Shown piece after piece: positions 55,157-63,340 of a stretch of 64,000 nucleotides of DNA (the first letter of the stretch is position 1; each line of letters starts with the position of its first letter). Origin of the DNA: Streptomyces cinerochromogenes. GTDB lineage: Bacteria; Actinomycetota; Actinomycetes; Streptomycetales; Streptomycetaceae. The translations under genes were made by a program, and so were the position numbers. Below the pieces are notes generated by a model. It did no database searches, was not told the origin of the DNA, and saw only the letters and a program-made list of their open reading frames with translations. The stretch spans positions 62,001-126,000 of the forward strand of contig NZ_BMRM01000004.1 of assembly GCF_014648635.1 (NCBI RefSeq), in the 5' to 3' direction.

Positions 55157-56220
55157 TGGCCCGCTTCCACCCGCTCCCGGTGGCCGCGGTCGACCGGCTC
55201 ACCGACGACTCCGTCGCCCTCACCCTCACCGTCCCGCCGGAGCTGCGCGAGGAGTACCGGCACGCACCCGGCCAGCACCTCGCGCTGCGTCGCCGGATCG
55301 ACGGCACGGAGATCCGCCGCACCTACTCGATCTGCTCCCCCGCCCCCGACCCGGCCGGCGAGGGCCCGGAGAGCCTGCGGGTGGGGGTGCGGCTGGTCGA
55401 GGGCGGGGCCTTCTCGGCGTACGCGCTGAAGGAGATCAACATCGGGGACGAGCTGGACGTGATGACCCCGGCGGGCCGCTTCACGCTGGAGCCGGCCCCT
55501 GGTCTGTACGCGGCGGTCGTCGGCGGCAGCGGCATCACCCCGGTGCTGTCCATCGTCGCCACGCTGCTGGCGCGTGAGCCGTCGGCCCGGTTCTGCCTGA
55601 TACGCAGTGACCGCACGGCCGCCTCCACCATGTTCCTGGAGGAGGTCGCCGACCTGAAGGACCGCTATCCGGAGCGGCTTCAGCTGGTGACCGTGCTCTC
55701 CCGGGAGGAGCAGCAGGCGGGACTGCCGTCGGGCCGGCTCGACCGGGAACGGCTCACGGGGCTGCTGCCCGCGCTGCTGCCGGTGGAGCGGGTGGCGGGC
55801 TGGTTCCTGTGCGGGCCCTACGGGCTGGTGCAGGGCGCGGAGCGGGCGCTGCGCGAACTGGGCGTGGACCGGGCGCGGATGCACCAGGAGATCTTCCACG
55901 TGGACGCGGGCTCCGCCCCGGCGGCCTCCGCTTCGGCGCCGGCGCACAGCACGGTCACCGCGCGGCTCGACGGCCGCGGCGGCACCTGGCCGGTGCGGGA
56001 GGGGGAGTCGCTGCTGGAGACGGTGCTGCGCAACCGGCCCGACGCGCCCTACGCCTGCAAGGGCGGGGTGTGCGGGACCTGCCGGGCCTTCCTGGTCGCG
56101 GGCGAGGTGCGCATGGACCGCAACTTCGCGCTGGAGACGGAGGAGACGGAGGCCGGGTATGTGCTGGCCTGCCAGTCGCATCCGCTGACAGAGAGGGTGG
56201 AGCTGGACTTCGACCGCTGA
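55156..56220 (+). CDS. paaE: Phenylacetyl-CoA epoxidase reductase PaaE
   Basis: A 354-residue NAD(P)H:acceptor reductase that feeds electrons to PaaA. FAD-binding domain (about 5-110, RRTYSICSP), NAD-binding domain (about 115-235, VGGSGITPVLSI and CGPYGLV), and a C-terminal plant-type [2Fe-2S] domain with C-x4-C-x2-C in CKGGVCGTC and a distal cysteine in LACQSHP. Last gene of paaABCDE; a pyrimidine-rich repeat follows before the next gene. Confidence 0.95.
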   Translation: MARFHPLPVAAVDRLTDDSVALTLTVPPELREEYRHAPGQHLALRRRIDGTEIRRTYSICSPAPDPAGEGPESLRVGVRLVEGGAFSAYALKEINIGDELDVMTPAGRFTLEPAPGLYAAVVGGSGITPVLSIVATLLAREPSARFCLIRSDRTAASTMFLEEVADLKDRYPERLQLVTVLSREEQQAGLPSGRLDRERLTGLLPALLPVERVAGWFLCGPYGLVQGAERALRELGVDRARMHQEIFHVDAGSAPAASASAPAHSTVTARLDGRGGTWPVREGESLLETVLRNRPDAPYACKGGVCGTCRAFLVAGEVRMDRNFALETEETEAGYVLACQSHPLTERVELDFDR

Positions 56221-56228
56221 GGGCCACC

Positions 56229-56320
56229 CGACCGCCCCCTCCCCGGCCGCCCCCTCCCCGACCGTCCCTTTCCGGACCGCCTCCTTCCCGACCGCGCTCT
56301 TCCCGGCCGTTCCCTTCTCC
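56229..56320. repeat. Pyrimidine-rich tandem repeat, about 15-bp units
   Basis: About six diverged units of the type GACCGCCCCCTCCCC / GGCCGTTCCCTTCTCC fill the gap between paaE and the acyl-CoA dehydrogenase promoter. Strand asymmetry (nearly pure C/T runs) is marked. Confidence 0.75.
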
Positions 56321-56334
56321 TAGAACCTGTTCTA
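56321..56334. promoter_or_regulatory. TAGAAC-CT-GTTCTA operator palindrome
   Basis: Perfect 6-bp arms around CT. It agrees with the T-N-N-AAC-N-N-GTT-N-N-A pattern known for KstR-type TetR regulators of sterol/lipid catabolism in Actinobacteria. It lies 77 bp before the acyl-CoA dehydrogenase start. Confidence 0.65.
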
Positions 56335-56410
56335 TCTTGACGGCCCGTCAGATACGGGCAGTCGCACTCGGTGCGCTGCCGGACGACCGGACCCGCCAGG
56401 AGGACAGGCC

Positions 56411-57553
56411 GTGGACTTCACCTTCACCGAGGAGCAGCGGGCGGCGGCCGAGGCGGCGCGGGGGGTGTTCGCCGGGGTCGTGCCGGACGCGGTGCCCAGC
56501 CCGGCGCTCACCCCCGGCGCCGTGGCCGAGGGCTTCGACCGGGCGCTGTGGTCCCGGCTGGCCGACGCGGACCTGCTGAGCCTGCTGCTGGCCGAGGCGC
56601 ACGGCGGGGCGGGCCTGGACGCGATCGCGCTGTGCCTGGTGCTCCGCGAGGCCGGCCGGGTGCTCGCGCGGGTGCCGCTGCTGGAACACAGCGCCGCCGC
56701 GTCGGCCGTGCAGGTTCACGGCGGAGCGGAGCAGGCGGACCGGCTGCTGGCCCGGGCCGCCCGGGGCGAGCTGGTGCTGACGGTCGCGGCCCAGGGACGT
56801 ACCGGCCATGACCCGGCCCAGCTGGCCGTCACCGCGCGCCGTGAGGGGCCGGTGTGGCTGCTGGACGGGGTGCAGACGGCGGTGCCGTGGGCGTACGACG
56901 CGGACCTGGTCGTCGTACCGGCGCATGTCGAGGGCCCGGGGGCCGAGCGGACCGTGCTGGCGCTGGTGCCGCGGGAGGCCGAGGGGCTGGTGCTCGCCGA
57001 GCAGGTCTCCACCAGCGGCGAGCGGCTGGCCGAGCTGCGGCTGCGGTCGGTGCGGCTCGGGCCGGACGAGGTGATCGAGGCCGACGGGGCCTGGGAGTGG
57101 CTGCACGGGCTGCTGGTGACGGGCACCTGCGCGCTGGCGCTCGGGCTGGGTGAGCGGGTGCTGCGGATGACCGGGGAGTACACCGGCAAGCGGGAGCAGT
57201 TCGGCCATCCGATCGCGACGTTCCAGGCGGTGGCCGTGCAGGCCGCGGACCGGTACATCGACCTGCGCGCCATGGAGGCCACGCTGTGGCAGGCCGCGTG
57301 GCGGATCGCCTCCGGGGCGTCGGGGGCGCTGCCGGTCGCCGGGGACATCGCCGTGGCGAAGATCTGGGCGGCGGAAGGGGTGCGGCGGGTGGTGCAGACG
57401 GCTCAGCATCTGCACGGCGGGTTCGGCGCCGACACCGACTACCCGCTGCACCGCTATCACGCCTGGGCCAAGCACCTGGAGCTGGCGCTCGGCCCGGCGG
57501 CGGCGTACGAGGAGCGGCTGGGCGACCTGCTGGCCGCCCACCCCCTCGGCTGA
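56411..57553 (+). CDS. Acyl-CoA dehydrogenase, short (FadE-like), steroid/side-chain type
   Basis: A 380-residue flavoprotein with the N-terminal helical domain starting MDFTFTEEQRAAAEAARG, a middle beta domain and the C-terminal helical domain with GKREQFGHPIATFQAVAVQAAD. The end reads HLHGGFGADTDYPLHRYHAWAKHLELALG. The position of the usual catalytic glutamate is not obvious, as in subunits of the heteromeric dehydrogenases that act on steroid side-chain CoA esters. GTG start with AGGAGGACAGG upstream. A KstR-like palindrome in its promoter supports a lipid or sterol role. Confidence 0.87.
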   Translation: MDFTFTEEQRAAAEAARGVFAGVVPDAVPSPALTPGAVAEGFDRALWSRLADADLLSLLLAEAHGGAGLDAIALCLVLREAGRVLARVPLLEHSAAASAVQVHGGAEQADRLLARAARGELVLTVAAQGRTGHDPAQLAVTARREGPVWLLDGVQTAVPWAYDADLVVVPAHVEGPGAERTVLALVPREAEGLVLAEQVSTSGERLAELRLRSVRLGPDEVIEADGAWEWLHGLLVTGTCALALGLGERVLRMTGEYTGKREQFGHPIATFQAVAVQAADRYIDLRAMEATLWQAAWRIASGASGALPVAGDIAVAKIWAAEGVRRVVQTAQHLHGGFGADTDYPLHRYHAWAKHLELALGPAAAYEERLGDLLAAHPLG

Positions 57554-57572
57554 CGGGGCGCGGAAGCCCGGG

Positions 57573-57920
57573 TCAGAGGACGAAGCCCGGCTTGCCCTCG
57601 TCGGTGACGACCGGGCGGCCGGCGGTCTGCCACTGCTGCATGCCGCCGTCGACGTTGACCGCGTCGACGCCCTGCTGGACCAGGTACATGGTGACCTGGG
57701 CGGAGCGGCCGCCCGAGCGGCAGATGACGTGGACGCGGCCGTCCTGCGGGGCGGCCTCGGTCAGCTCGCCGTAGCGGGCGACGAACTCGCTGACGGGAAT
57801 GTGCAGGGCTCCCTCGGCGTGGCCCGCCTGCCACTCGTCGTCCTCGCGGACGTCCAGCAGGAAGTCGCCGTCCTTGAGGTCCGTGATCTGGACCGTGGGC
57901 ACACCAGCTCCGAAATTCAT
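57573..57920 (-). CDS. Single-domain rhodanese
   Basis: A 115-residue sulfurtransferase-fold protein with the catalytic loop CRSGGRSAQ and the Cdc25-like N-terminal LLDVREDDEWQAGHAEGALHIP. The loop cysteine is present, so sulfur transfer is possible. No sulfur-metabolism genes are adjacent. It converges on the acyl-CoA dehydrogenase with a 19-bp gap. Confidence 0.92.
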   Translation of the reverse strand: MNFGAGVPTVQITDLKDGDFLLDVREDDEWQAGHAEGALHIPVSEFVARYGELTEAAPQDGRVHVICRSGGRSAQVTMYLVQQGVDAVNVDGGMQQWQTAGRPVVTDEGKPGFVL

Positions 57921-57950
57921 GGCTCCGACGCTACCCGAAGCGCCGGTGGT

Positions 57951-58763
57951 TCAGTCCTGCCCCCGCAGGCCGGCCAGCTCCGCCTCCCGCTGGGCGATGT
58001 CGGCGCGCAGCCGTTCGGCGATCTCGTCGAGCAGCCCGTCGGGGTCGTCCGGGGCGAGGCGGAGCATGCCGGCGATCGCACCCTCCTCCAGTTCGCGGGC
58101 GACGAGGGTGAGCAGTTCCTTGCGCTGGGCGAGCCATTCGAGGCGGGCGTACAGCTCCTCGGCGGGGCTCGGCCGGCGCTCGGGCGGCACCGGACCGGCG
58201 GCCCATTCCGCGGCCAGCTCACCGAGCAGGGTCTCGTCGCCCCGGGCGTAGGCGGCGTTGACCCGGCTGAGGAACTCCTCGCGCCGCTTGCGCTCGTCCT
58301 CCTCCTGGGCGAGGTCGGGGTGGGCCTTGCGGGCCAGCTCGCGGTAGAGCTTGCGGGCCTGCTCGCTGGGCCGTACCCGCTGCGGGGGCCGTACCGGCTG
58401 GTCGGTGAGCATGGCGACGGCCTCGGGGAACAGGCCGTCGCCGTCCATCCAGCCGTGCAGCAGTTCCTCCACGCCGGGCATCGGCAGCACGCGGGCGCGG
58501 GCCTCCGCGGCACGGCGGATGTCCTCGGGGTCGCCGGTGCGGGCGGCCTTCGCCTCGGCGATCTCGGCGTCCAGCTCCTCGATGCGGAGGTAGAGCGGGC
58601 CGAGTCGCTGATCGTGGAGACGGGAGAAGTTCTCCACCTCGACGCGGAAGGTCTCCACGGCGATCTCGTACTCGATCAACGCCTGCTCGGCGGCCCGCAC
58701 GGCCTGCTCCAGCCGTTCCTCGGGGCGGGGGGCCTGGGACTGGTCGGCTTCCGGGGTCGTCAC
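57951..58763 (-). CDS. J-domain protein with coiled-coil N-terminus
   Basis: A 270-residue protein. Residues 15-80 form a long amphipathic helix (likely coiled coil). A J-domain-like helix pair follows near 125-170: ARKLYRELARKAHPDLAQEE with the H-P-D tripeptide that stimulates DnaK ATPase. The C-terminus is again helical. There are no zinc-finger or Gly/Phe regions, so it is a class III-type co-chaperone. GTG start at 58763; the frame further upstream runs through a 24-bp tandem repeat and is not considered coding. Confidence 0.75.
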   Translation of the reverse strand: MTTPEADQSQAPRPEERLEQAVRAAEQALIEYEIAVETFRVEVENFSRLHDQRLGPLYLRIEELDAEIAEAKAARTGDPEDIRRAAEARARVLPMPGVEELLHGWMDGDGLFPEAVAMLTDQPVRPPQRVRPSEQARKLYRELARKAHPDLAQEEDERKRREEFLSRVNAAYARGDETLLGELAAEWAAGPVPPERRPSPAEELYARLEWLAQRKELLTLVARELEEGAIAGMLRLAPDDPDGLLDEIAERLRADIAQREAELAGLRGQD

Positions 58764-58828
58764 CCGCCCAGGGTAGCCGCTGCCCCCGACGCTGCCCCCG
58801 GCCAAGACCGGGGCGCGGTTCCCCGCCC

Positions 58829-58937
58829 GGGGAAACCCCTCACGACACCCCCGGGGAAGCCCCTCACGACACCCCCGGGGAAATCCCTCACGTCGCCCCG
58901 GGGACATCCCTCACGACACCCCGTGAATCCCCTCACA
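58829..58937. repeat. 24-bp intergenic tandem repeat
   Basis: About four and a half units with start points 58829, 58853, 58877, 58900 and about 58923. The consensus is GGGGAAxCCCTCACGACACC followed by CCC. It lies between the J-domain gene and the DUF2252 gene, overlapping the last codon of the latter. Confidence 0.85.
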
Positions 58938-60429
58938 CCCCCGGCTCGGCCTCGATCCGCCCCGCCCGGATGCCCGCGAGCAGGTCGGCGTGGTCCGCCT
59001 CCGTGCGGTCGGCGTAGGCGACGGCGAAGGCGGCGAGGGCCTCGTCCAGTTCCTCGTTCTTGCCGCAGTAGCCGGCGATCAGGCGGGGGTCGGCGCTGTG
59101 GGAGTGGGCGCGGGCCAGCAGGGCGCCGGTCATGCGGGCGTAGTCGTCGACCTGGTCCGCGGCGAGGGCGGCCGGGTCGACGCTGCCCTTGCGGTTGCGG
59201 AACTGGCGCACCTGGTAGGGGCGCCCTTCGACGGTGGTCCAGCCGAGCAGGGTGTCGCTGACGACCTGCATCCGCTTCTGCCCGAGCACCACCCGGCGGC
59301 CCTCGTGCTCCGCCGGCGGGGCCGGGAAGCCGGCCGTGGCCAGGTGCGCGAGGAGCGCGGAGGGCCGGGCCTCCTTCACCTGGAGGACCAGGGGCTCGCC
59401 GCGGTGGTCGAGGAGCAGCACGACGTAGGACCGGGTGCCGACGCTGCCGGTGCCGACCACGCGGAAGGCGACGTCGTGCACGGCGTGCCGGGCGAGCAGG
59501 GGGTGGCGGTCCTCGCCGAGGGTGTCGGCGTACGGCTCCAGGGAGGCGGCGACCGCCGCGGCCTCGGCGTCGGGTATCCGGCGCAGCACCGGCGGGGCGG
59601 GCACGAACCGCCGTCCGCCGTCCGGCGCCGGCTCGGTCGACTTCGCGGCGAACCGGCCGCTGGTGTTGGCCCGGGCCTTCTCCGAGACCCGCTGGAGCGT
59701 GCCGAGCAGGTCGTGGGCGTCGGTGTGGGAGACGAGTTCCTCGTCCGCGATGGCGTTCCAGGCGTCGAGCGCGGGCAGCTTGGCGAGCAGCCGCATGGTG
59801 CGGCGGTAGGCACCGGCCGCGTCCCGGGCCGCGGCCCGGCAGGTGTCCTCGTCGGCGCCCGCCTCGCGGCCGGCGAGGACCAGCGAGGCGGCGAGCCGCT
59901 TGAGGTCCCATTCCCAGGGGCCGTGCACGGTCTCGTCGAAGTCGTTGAGGTCGATGACGAGACCGCCGCGGGCGTCGCCGTACAGACCGAAGTTGGCGGC
60001 GTGCGCGTCACCGCATATCTGGGTGCCGATCCCGGTGGTGGGGGTGCGGGCGAGGTCGTACGCCATGAGGCCGGCCGAGCCGCGCAGGAAGGCGAAGGGG
60101 GTGGCCGCCATCCGGCCCACGCGGAGCGGGGTCAGTTCGGGGATGCGGCCGGCGTTGGACTCGGCCACCGCGCTCACCGCGTCGGGGCGGGAAGCGTCCA
60201 GGTCGAGCGTGCGGTGGGCGGAACGCGGCACGCTCGTGCGCAGCGCCTTGCCCTCCTCCTTCGGCGAGCCCTGCGGCGGCCAGTCGGCGAACCCGCGCAC
60301 CCGCGGCAGCCTGCGCGCACCGCCACCCGCTCCGTCCGCTCCGTGCGTCGCCCCCACACCGGTTCCGGTCACCGCGACCGCCTCCCCCGTACTGCCCGGA
60401 CGCCGTCGGACAGGCGCCGGTACGAACAT
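58933..60429 (-). CDS. DUF2252 family protein (kinase-like fold)
   Basis: A 498-residue protein of the DUF2252 family, with a disordered first 60 residues. Conserved elements: MAATPFAFLRGSAGLMAYDLA, ICGDAHAANFGLYGDARGGLVIDLNDFDET (catalytic-Asp-like and metal-Asp-like positions of the APH/protein-kinase fold), and VLQVKEARPSALLAH. The reaction is unknown; a small-molecule or protein kinase activity is suggested by the fold only. The start may be later, for example the GTG coding VTGTGVG. Confidence 0.82.
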   Translation of the reverse strand: MFVPAPVRRRPGSTGEAVAVTGTGVGATHGADGAGGGARRLPRVRGFADWPPQGSPKEEGKALRTSVPRSAHRTLDLDASRPDAVSAVAESNAGRIPELTPLRVGRMAATPFAFLRGSAGLMAYDLARTPTTGIGTQICGDAHAANFGLYGDARGGLVIDLNDFDETVHGPWEWDLKRLAASLVLAGREAGADEDTCRAAARDAAGAYRRTMRLLAKLPALDAWNAIADEELVSHTDAHDLLGTLQRVSEKARANTSGRFAAKSTEPAPDGGRRFVPAPPVLRRIPDAEAAAVAASLEPYADTLGEDRHPLLARHAVHDVAFRVVGTGSVGTRSYVVLLLDHRGEPLVLQVKEARPSALLAHLATAGFPAPPAEHEGRRVVLGQKRMQVVSDTLLGWTTVEGRPYQVRQFRNRKGSVDPAALAADQVDDYARMTGALLARAHSHSADPRLIAGYCGKNEELDEALAAFAVAYADRTEADHADLLAGIRAGRIEAEPGV

Positions 60430-60565
60430 CGACTCGGAGACCGTACAACCGGTGGCCGAAACGCGTCAGACCCCGTGGACCGCGGTGGCGTGGGGCCGAC
60501 GCGGGGACAGGGCCGGCCGGCGGAGGCAGGCCCGGCGGGCGCCGCCCGGCCCCGGCAGGTGCCGT

Positions 60566-61267
60566 TCAGCCGCAGCCGCCGGCGTGGCCCTGGTCACCCC
60601 CCGCGCCGAGGGCGACGACCGGTTCCTTCGGTGCCGGCGGCACGGAACCGGCAACGCTCCGGACGAACGCGTCGAACCGGTCCACACCCCAGAACTTCTC
60701 CCGGCCGTTGATGAAGAAGGGGATGCCGAACACGTCGTCGCCGTCCACGTCCAGCAGGGCCCGAACGCCCCGGGCGCGCAGCTCCTCGTCCTCCGACGCC
60801 CCGGCGAGCAGCTCGGAGGGCAGTCCGAGTTCGACGGCCAGCTCCCCCATCACCGCCCGGTCGCAGATGTCGCGGCCCTCCTCCCAGCGCAGCTGGTAGG
60901 CCCGGCGTACGAAGGCCCGCCCGAGGCCCGCGTCGTCCGCGGCGAGATAGGCGAGGTGGGGTACCTCCCAAACCGGGTCTCGGTCCGTCGGCCAGGCCGG
61001 CCGCAGACCGGCCTGATGAGCGAGCCTGCGCACGTCCTGGAGGATGTAGAGGTGCTTGGCCTTCGACATCGCGGTGTACGGGAAGGCCCCTCCCGCCTCG
61101 GCGAGCAGCGCGGAGCTGCGCGCGTCGGGCTCCCAGAACGGTCGCCACTCCAGGGCGTCGGCCAGTTCGGGGTGGTCCTCGGTGAGCCGGCGGTGGGCGA
61201 GCCACGAGTAGGGGCTGCGCAGGTTGAAGTACCAGCGGGGCCGTGCGGACCGCCGGGGTGCTGCCAT
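60566..61267 (-). CDS. DsbA-fold 2-hydroxychromene-2-carboxylate isomerase-like protein
   Basis: A 233-residue thioredoxin-like (GST kappa/DsbA) protein. The N-terminal motif RWYFNLRSPYSWLAHRRL has the S-P-Y found at the active site of HCCA isomerases in place of a C-x-x-C pair. The C-terminal part holds DDVFGIPFFINGREKFWGVDRFDAF, typical of the family. Family members catalyse glutathione-dependent cis/trans double-bond isomerisation. Last gene of a minus-strand polyketide-like operon, 59 nt after the ketoreductase; a double-bond isomerase acting on a carrier-bound polyene is a reasonable inference. Confidence 0.8.
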   Translation of the reverse strand: MAAPRRSARPRWYFNLRSPYSWLAHRRLTEDHPELADALEWRPFWEPDARSSALLAEAGGAFPYTAMSKAKHLYILQDVRRLAHQAGLRPAWPTDRDPVWEVPHLAYLAADDAGLGRAFVRRAYQLRWEEGRDICDRAVMGELAVELGLPSELLAGASEDEELRARGVRALLDVDGDDVFGIPFFINGREKFWGVDRFDAFVRSVAGSVPPAPKEPVVALGAGGDQGHAGGCG

Positions 61268-61326
61268 GGTGGTGCTCCTCGTTTCCGGGCGACGACGGTG
61301 CCGTGCTGTCGATGGGCGGACGGACG

Positions 61327-62070
61327 TCAGATGACGATCCCTCCGTCGACGTGGAGCACCGCACCGGTGACGTATCCGGCCGTCGTCACGTAGCCGACCA
61401 TGTCGGCGACTTCTTCGGGGCGGCCGAAGCGGCCGAGGGGGACCGAGCGCAGCGCCTCGTCGCGGGCGGCGTCGTTGAGGGAGGCGGTCATGTCGGTCTC
61501 GATGAAGCCGGGGGCGATCACGTTGACGCGGATGCCGTACCGGGCGACCTCTTTGGCGAGAGCCTTGCTGAAGCCGATGATCCCCGCCTTGGACGCGGAG
61601 TAGTTGGTCTGGCGCGCGTGGCCGTGGACGCCGGCGACGGAGGCGATGTTGATGACGCTGCCGCGCTTGCGTTTCATCATCTCGAAGACCACGGCACGGC
61701 AGACGTGGTAGGTGCCGCCGAGGTTGGTGTCGATGACGTCCTGCCAGTCCTCGTCGCTCATGATCACCAGCGGGTTGTCCCGCACGATGCCCGCGGAGGT
61801 GACCAGGGTGTCGATCGGCCCGAGGTCCCGCTGCACGGTCTCCACCAGGGCGCGCACCTCGTCGCGGCTGGTCACGTCGGCCTGGTGGGCGACGGCGTGC
61901 CCGCCCGCCTCACCCACCTCCTTCACCAGTTGCGCGGCGGCCTCGGCTCCGGACCGGGTGTGGCAGAAGGCGACACGGTGGTCCTCGGCGAGCCTGCGCA
62001 CCACCGCCCGTCCGATGCCTCGCGATCCGCCGGTGACCAGCGCGACGGGGCGTGTCTCGTCCTGTGTCAT
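61327..62070 (-). CDS. 3-ketoacyl-ACP reductase (FabG-like ketoreductase)
   Basis: A 247-residue SDR enzyme reducing beta-ketoacyl-ACP with NADPH. Cofactor motif TGGSRGIG (13-20), catalytic N116, S144, Y157 and K161, and the FabG-type NVIAPGFIETDMTASL loop. It resembles FabG and the ketoreductases of highly reducing type II polyketide synthases. ATGA overlap with the dehydratase gene upstream indicates one operon. Confidence 0.93.
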   Translation of the reverse strand: MTQDETRPVALVTGGSRGIGRAVVRRLAEDHRVAFCHTRSGAEAAAQLVKEVGEAGGHAVAHQADVTSRDEVRALVETVQRDLGPIDTLVTSAGIVRDNPLVIMSDEDWQDVIDTNLGGTYHVCRAVVFEMMKRKRGSVINIASVAGVHGHARQTNYSASKAGIIGFSKALAKEVARYGIRVNVIAPGFIETDMTASLNDAARDEALRSVPLGRFGRPEEVADMVGYVTTAGYVTGAVLHVDGGIVI

Positions 62071-63008
62071 GGATGACTCCTCACGTGTTCCGGTGTGCCG
62101 GCGCGGTGCGGCGCCGGTTCGGGTTCGCGTACGGCGATGACGACCTGGTCCACCTCCAGGACCCGTTCGCCGTCCACCGTGCTCTCCCCCTCGAAGGTGA
62201 AGGTGTCGCCGAACGACCTGCTCAGACGGACCTGGTGCCGCATGACGTCTCCCGGGCGCACGGGCCGCGGCAGCCGCACCCCCGACATGCCGCCGAAGAG
62301 CAGCAGCGCGCCGCCGGGGCCGGTGGGCTGCCCGCCGCTCAGCAGGAGGGAGGCGGCCTGGCACCAGGACTCGATGACGAGCGCGGCCGGGTAGTCGTAC
62401 GCGCTGTCGTCGGCCTCGTCGGTGATCGCCTCGTACCAGGGCTCGTTGCAGGTCACCGCCTTCAGCGCGGTCAGTTCCCGCTCGGGCGCGAGGCCGACGA
62501 CGCGGTCCACCAGCAGCATGGGATGGCGATGGGGGATGCGCTGCTTGACGGCGGCGGGGGTGATCGGCACGGCCAGGGGGGCACGCGTGCCGGCCGCCGT
62601 CTCGGGAGGCGCCTCGGAGGGCTTCTCCGTGGCCGCGTCGCCGAACAGGAGGGTCAGCCGGGCCGCCCGCCCCCGCTCGGTCGCGACGTCGGCCGTGCAG
62701 CGCCAGGAGGCCCCGTCCTCACGCCAGTTCAGCTGTGCGGTGAGCCGGTCGCCGGGGCGCACCGGGTCCAGGAAGCGGACCCTGTCGACACCGGTGACCC
62801 GCCGCGCGGATCCGGGTTCCGGGTGCGTCAGGAGGGCTCCGCGCCGGACGAAGTCGACGATGCAGACGCCGGGGAAGATCGGGTGCCCGGGGTAGTGGCC
62901 GCGGAACACCGGTTCGTCCGGCGCCACCTCCAGCGTGATCTCGCTCCGCGGCCCGGTGACGTGGGTGACCGCGACGGTCCCCCGGACGGGGCTGCACGCC
63001 TGCGGCAT
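62067..63008 (-). CDS. Tandem double-hotdog 3-hydroxyacyl-ACP dehydratase
   Basis: A 313-residue protein made of two FabA/FabZ-like hotdog domains. The first (about 10-125) keeps GHYPGHPIFPG (37-47) with the catalytic-type H38. The second (about 150-295) has HRHPMLLVDRV and YPAALVIESWCQAA, with E213 at the FabZ acidic position, but lacks the G-H-F-P histidine. One composite active site (H38 with E213) across the pseudo-dimer is therefore likely. The ATG overlaps the carrier-protein stop as TGATG, linking it to ACP-bound substrates. Confidence 0.88.
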   Translation of the reverse strand: MPQACSPVRGTVAVTHVTGPRSEITLEVAPDEPVFRGHYPGHPIFPGVCIVDFVRRGALLTHPEPGSARRVTGVDRVRFLDPVRPGDRLTAQLNWREDGASWRCTADVATERGRAARLTLLFGDAATEKPSEAPPETAAGTRAPLAVPITPAAVKQRIPHRHPMLLVDRVVGLAPERELTALKAVTCNEPWYEAITDEADDSAYDYPAALVIESWCQAASLLLSGGQPTGPGGALLLFGGMSGVRLPRPVRPGDVMRHQVRLSRSFGDTFTFEGESTVDGERVLEVDQVVIAVREPEPAPHRAGTPEHVRSHP

Positions 63009-63265
63009 CACGCGCTCCCGAGCTTCACCGCGAGCAGGTCGTGGGTCTGCGAGAAGGTCGTGAACGTCTTCATCTCCTCCTCGCTGAACCGGACCCCGTA
63101 CTTCTTCTCCAGCACGACGACGACCTCCAGGGCGAGCAGCGAGTCGCCGCCCACGTCCTGCAGCCGCGCCTCGTCGGTGAGTTGGGACGGGTCGATGTCG
63201 AGGATGTGGGCCACCGTGCGCCGGAGGTCCTCCCGGTCCAGTACCGTCCCTGCGGTGTTGGTCAT
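63008..63265 (-). CDS. Acyl carrier protein
   Basis: An 85-residue carrier protein with the phosphopantetheine-attachment serine S42 in the motif VGGDSLLALEVV, flanked by helices typical of ACPs, and C-terminal SEEEMKTFTTFSQTHDLLAV. The D-S-L-L variant and the operon context point to a dedicated polyketide ACP and not the housekeeping fatty acid one. It lies 75 nt after the ketosynthase-like gene. Confidence 0.93.
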   Translation of the reverse strand: MTNTAGTVLDREDLRRTVAHILDIDPSQLTDEARLQDVGGDSLLALEVVVVLEKKYGVRFSEEEMKTFTTFSQTHDLLAVKLGSA

Positions 63266-63340
63266 GGCTGTGCGTCACCTTTCGTGTCCGTGCGAAGACG
63301 GCCGGCGACGCGCGGGGATCCACGCGTCGCGCCGGGGGGT

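Noticed and set aside
58829..58937. Possible CRISPR array
   Set aside because: Units are contiguous with no unique spacers, and no cas genes are present. It is a simple tandem repeat.
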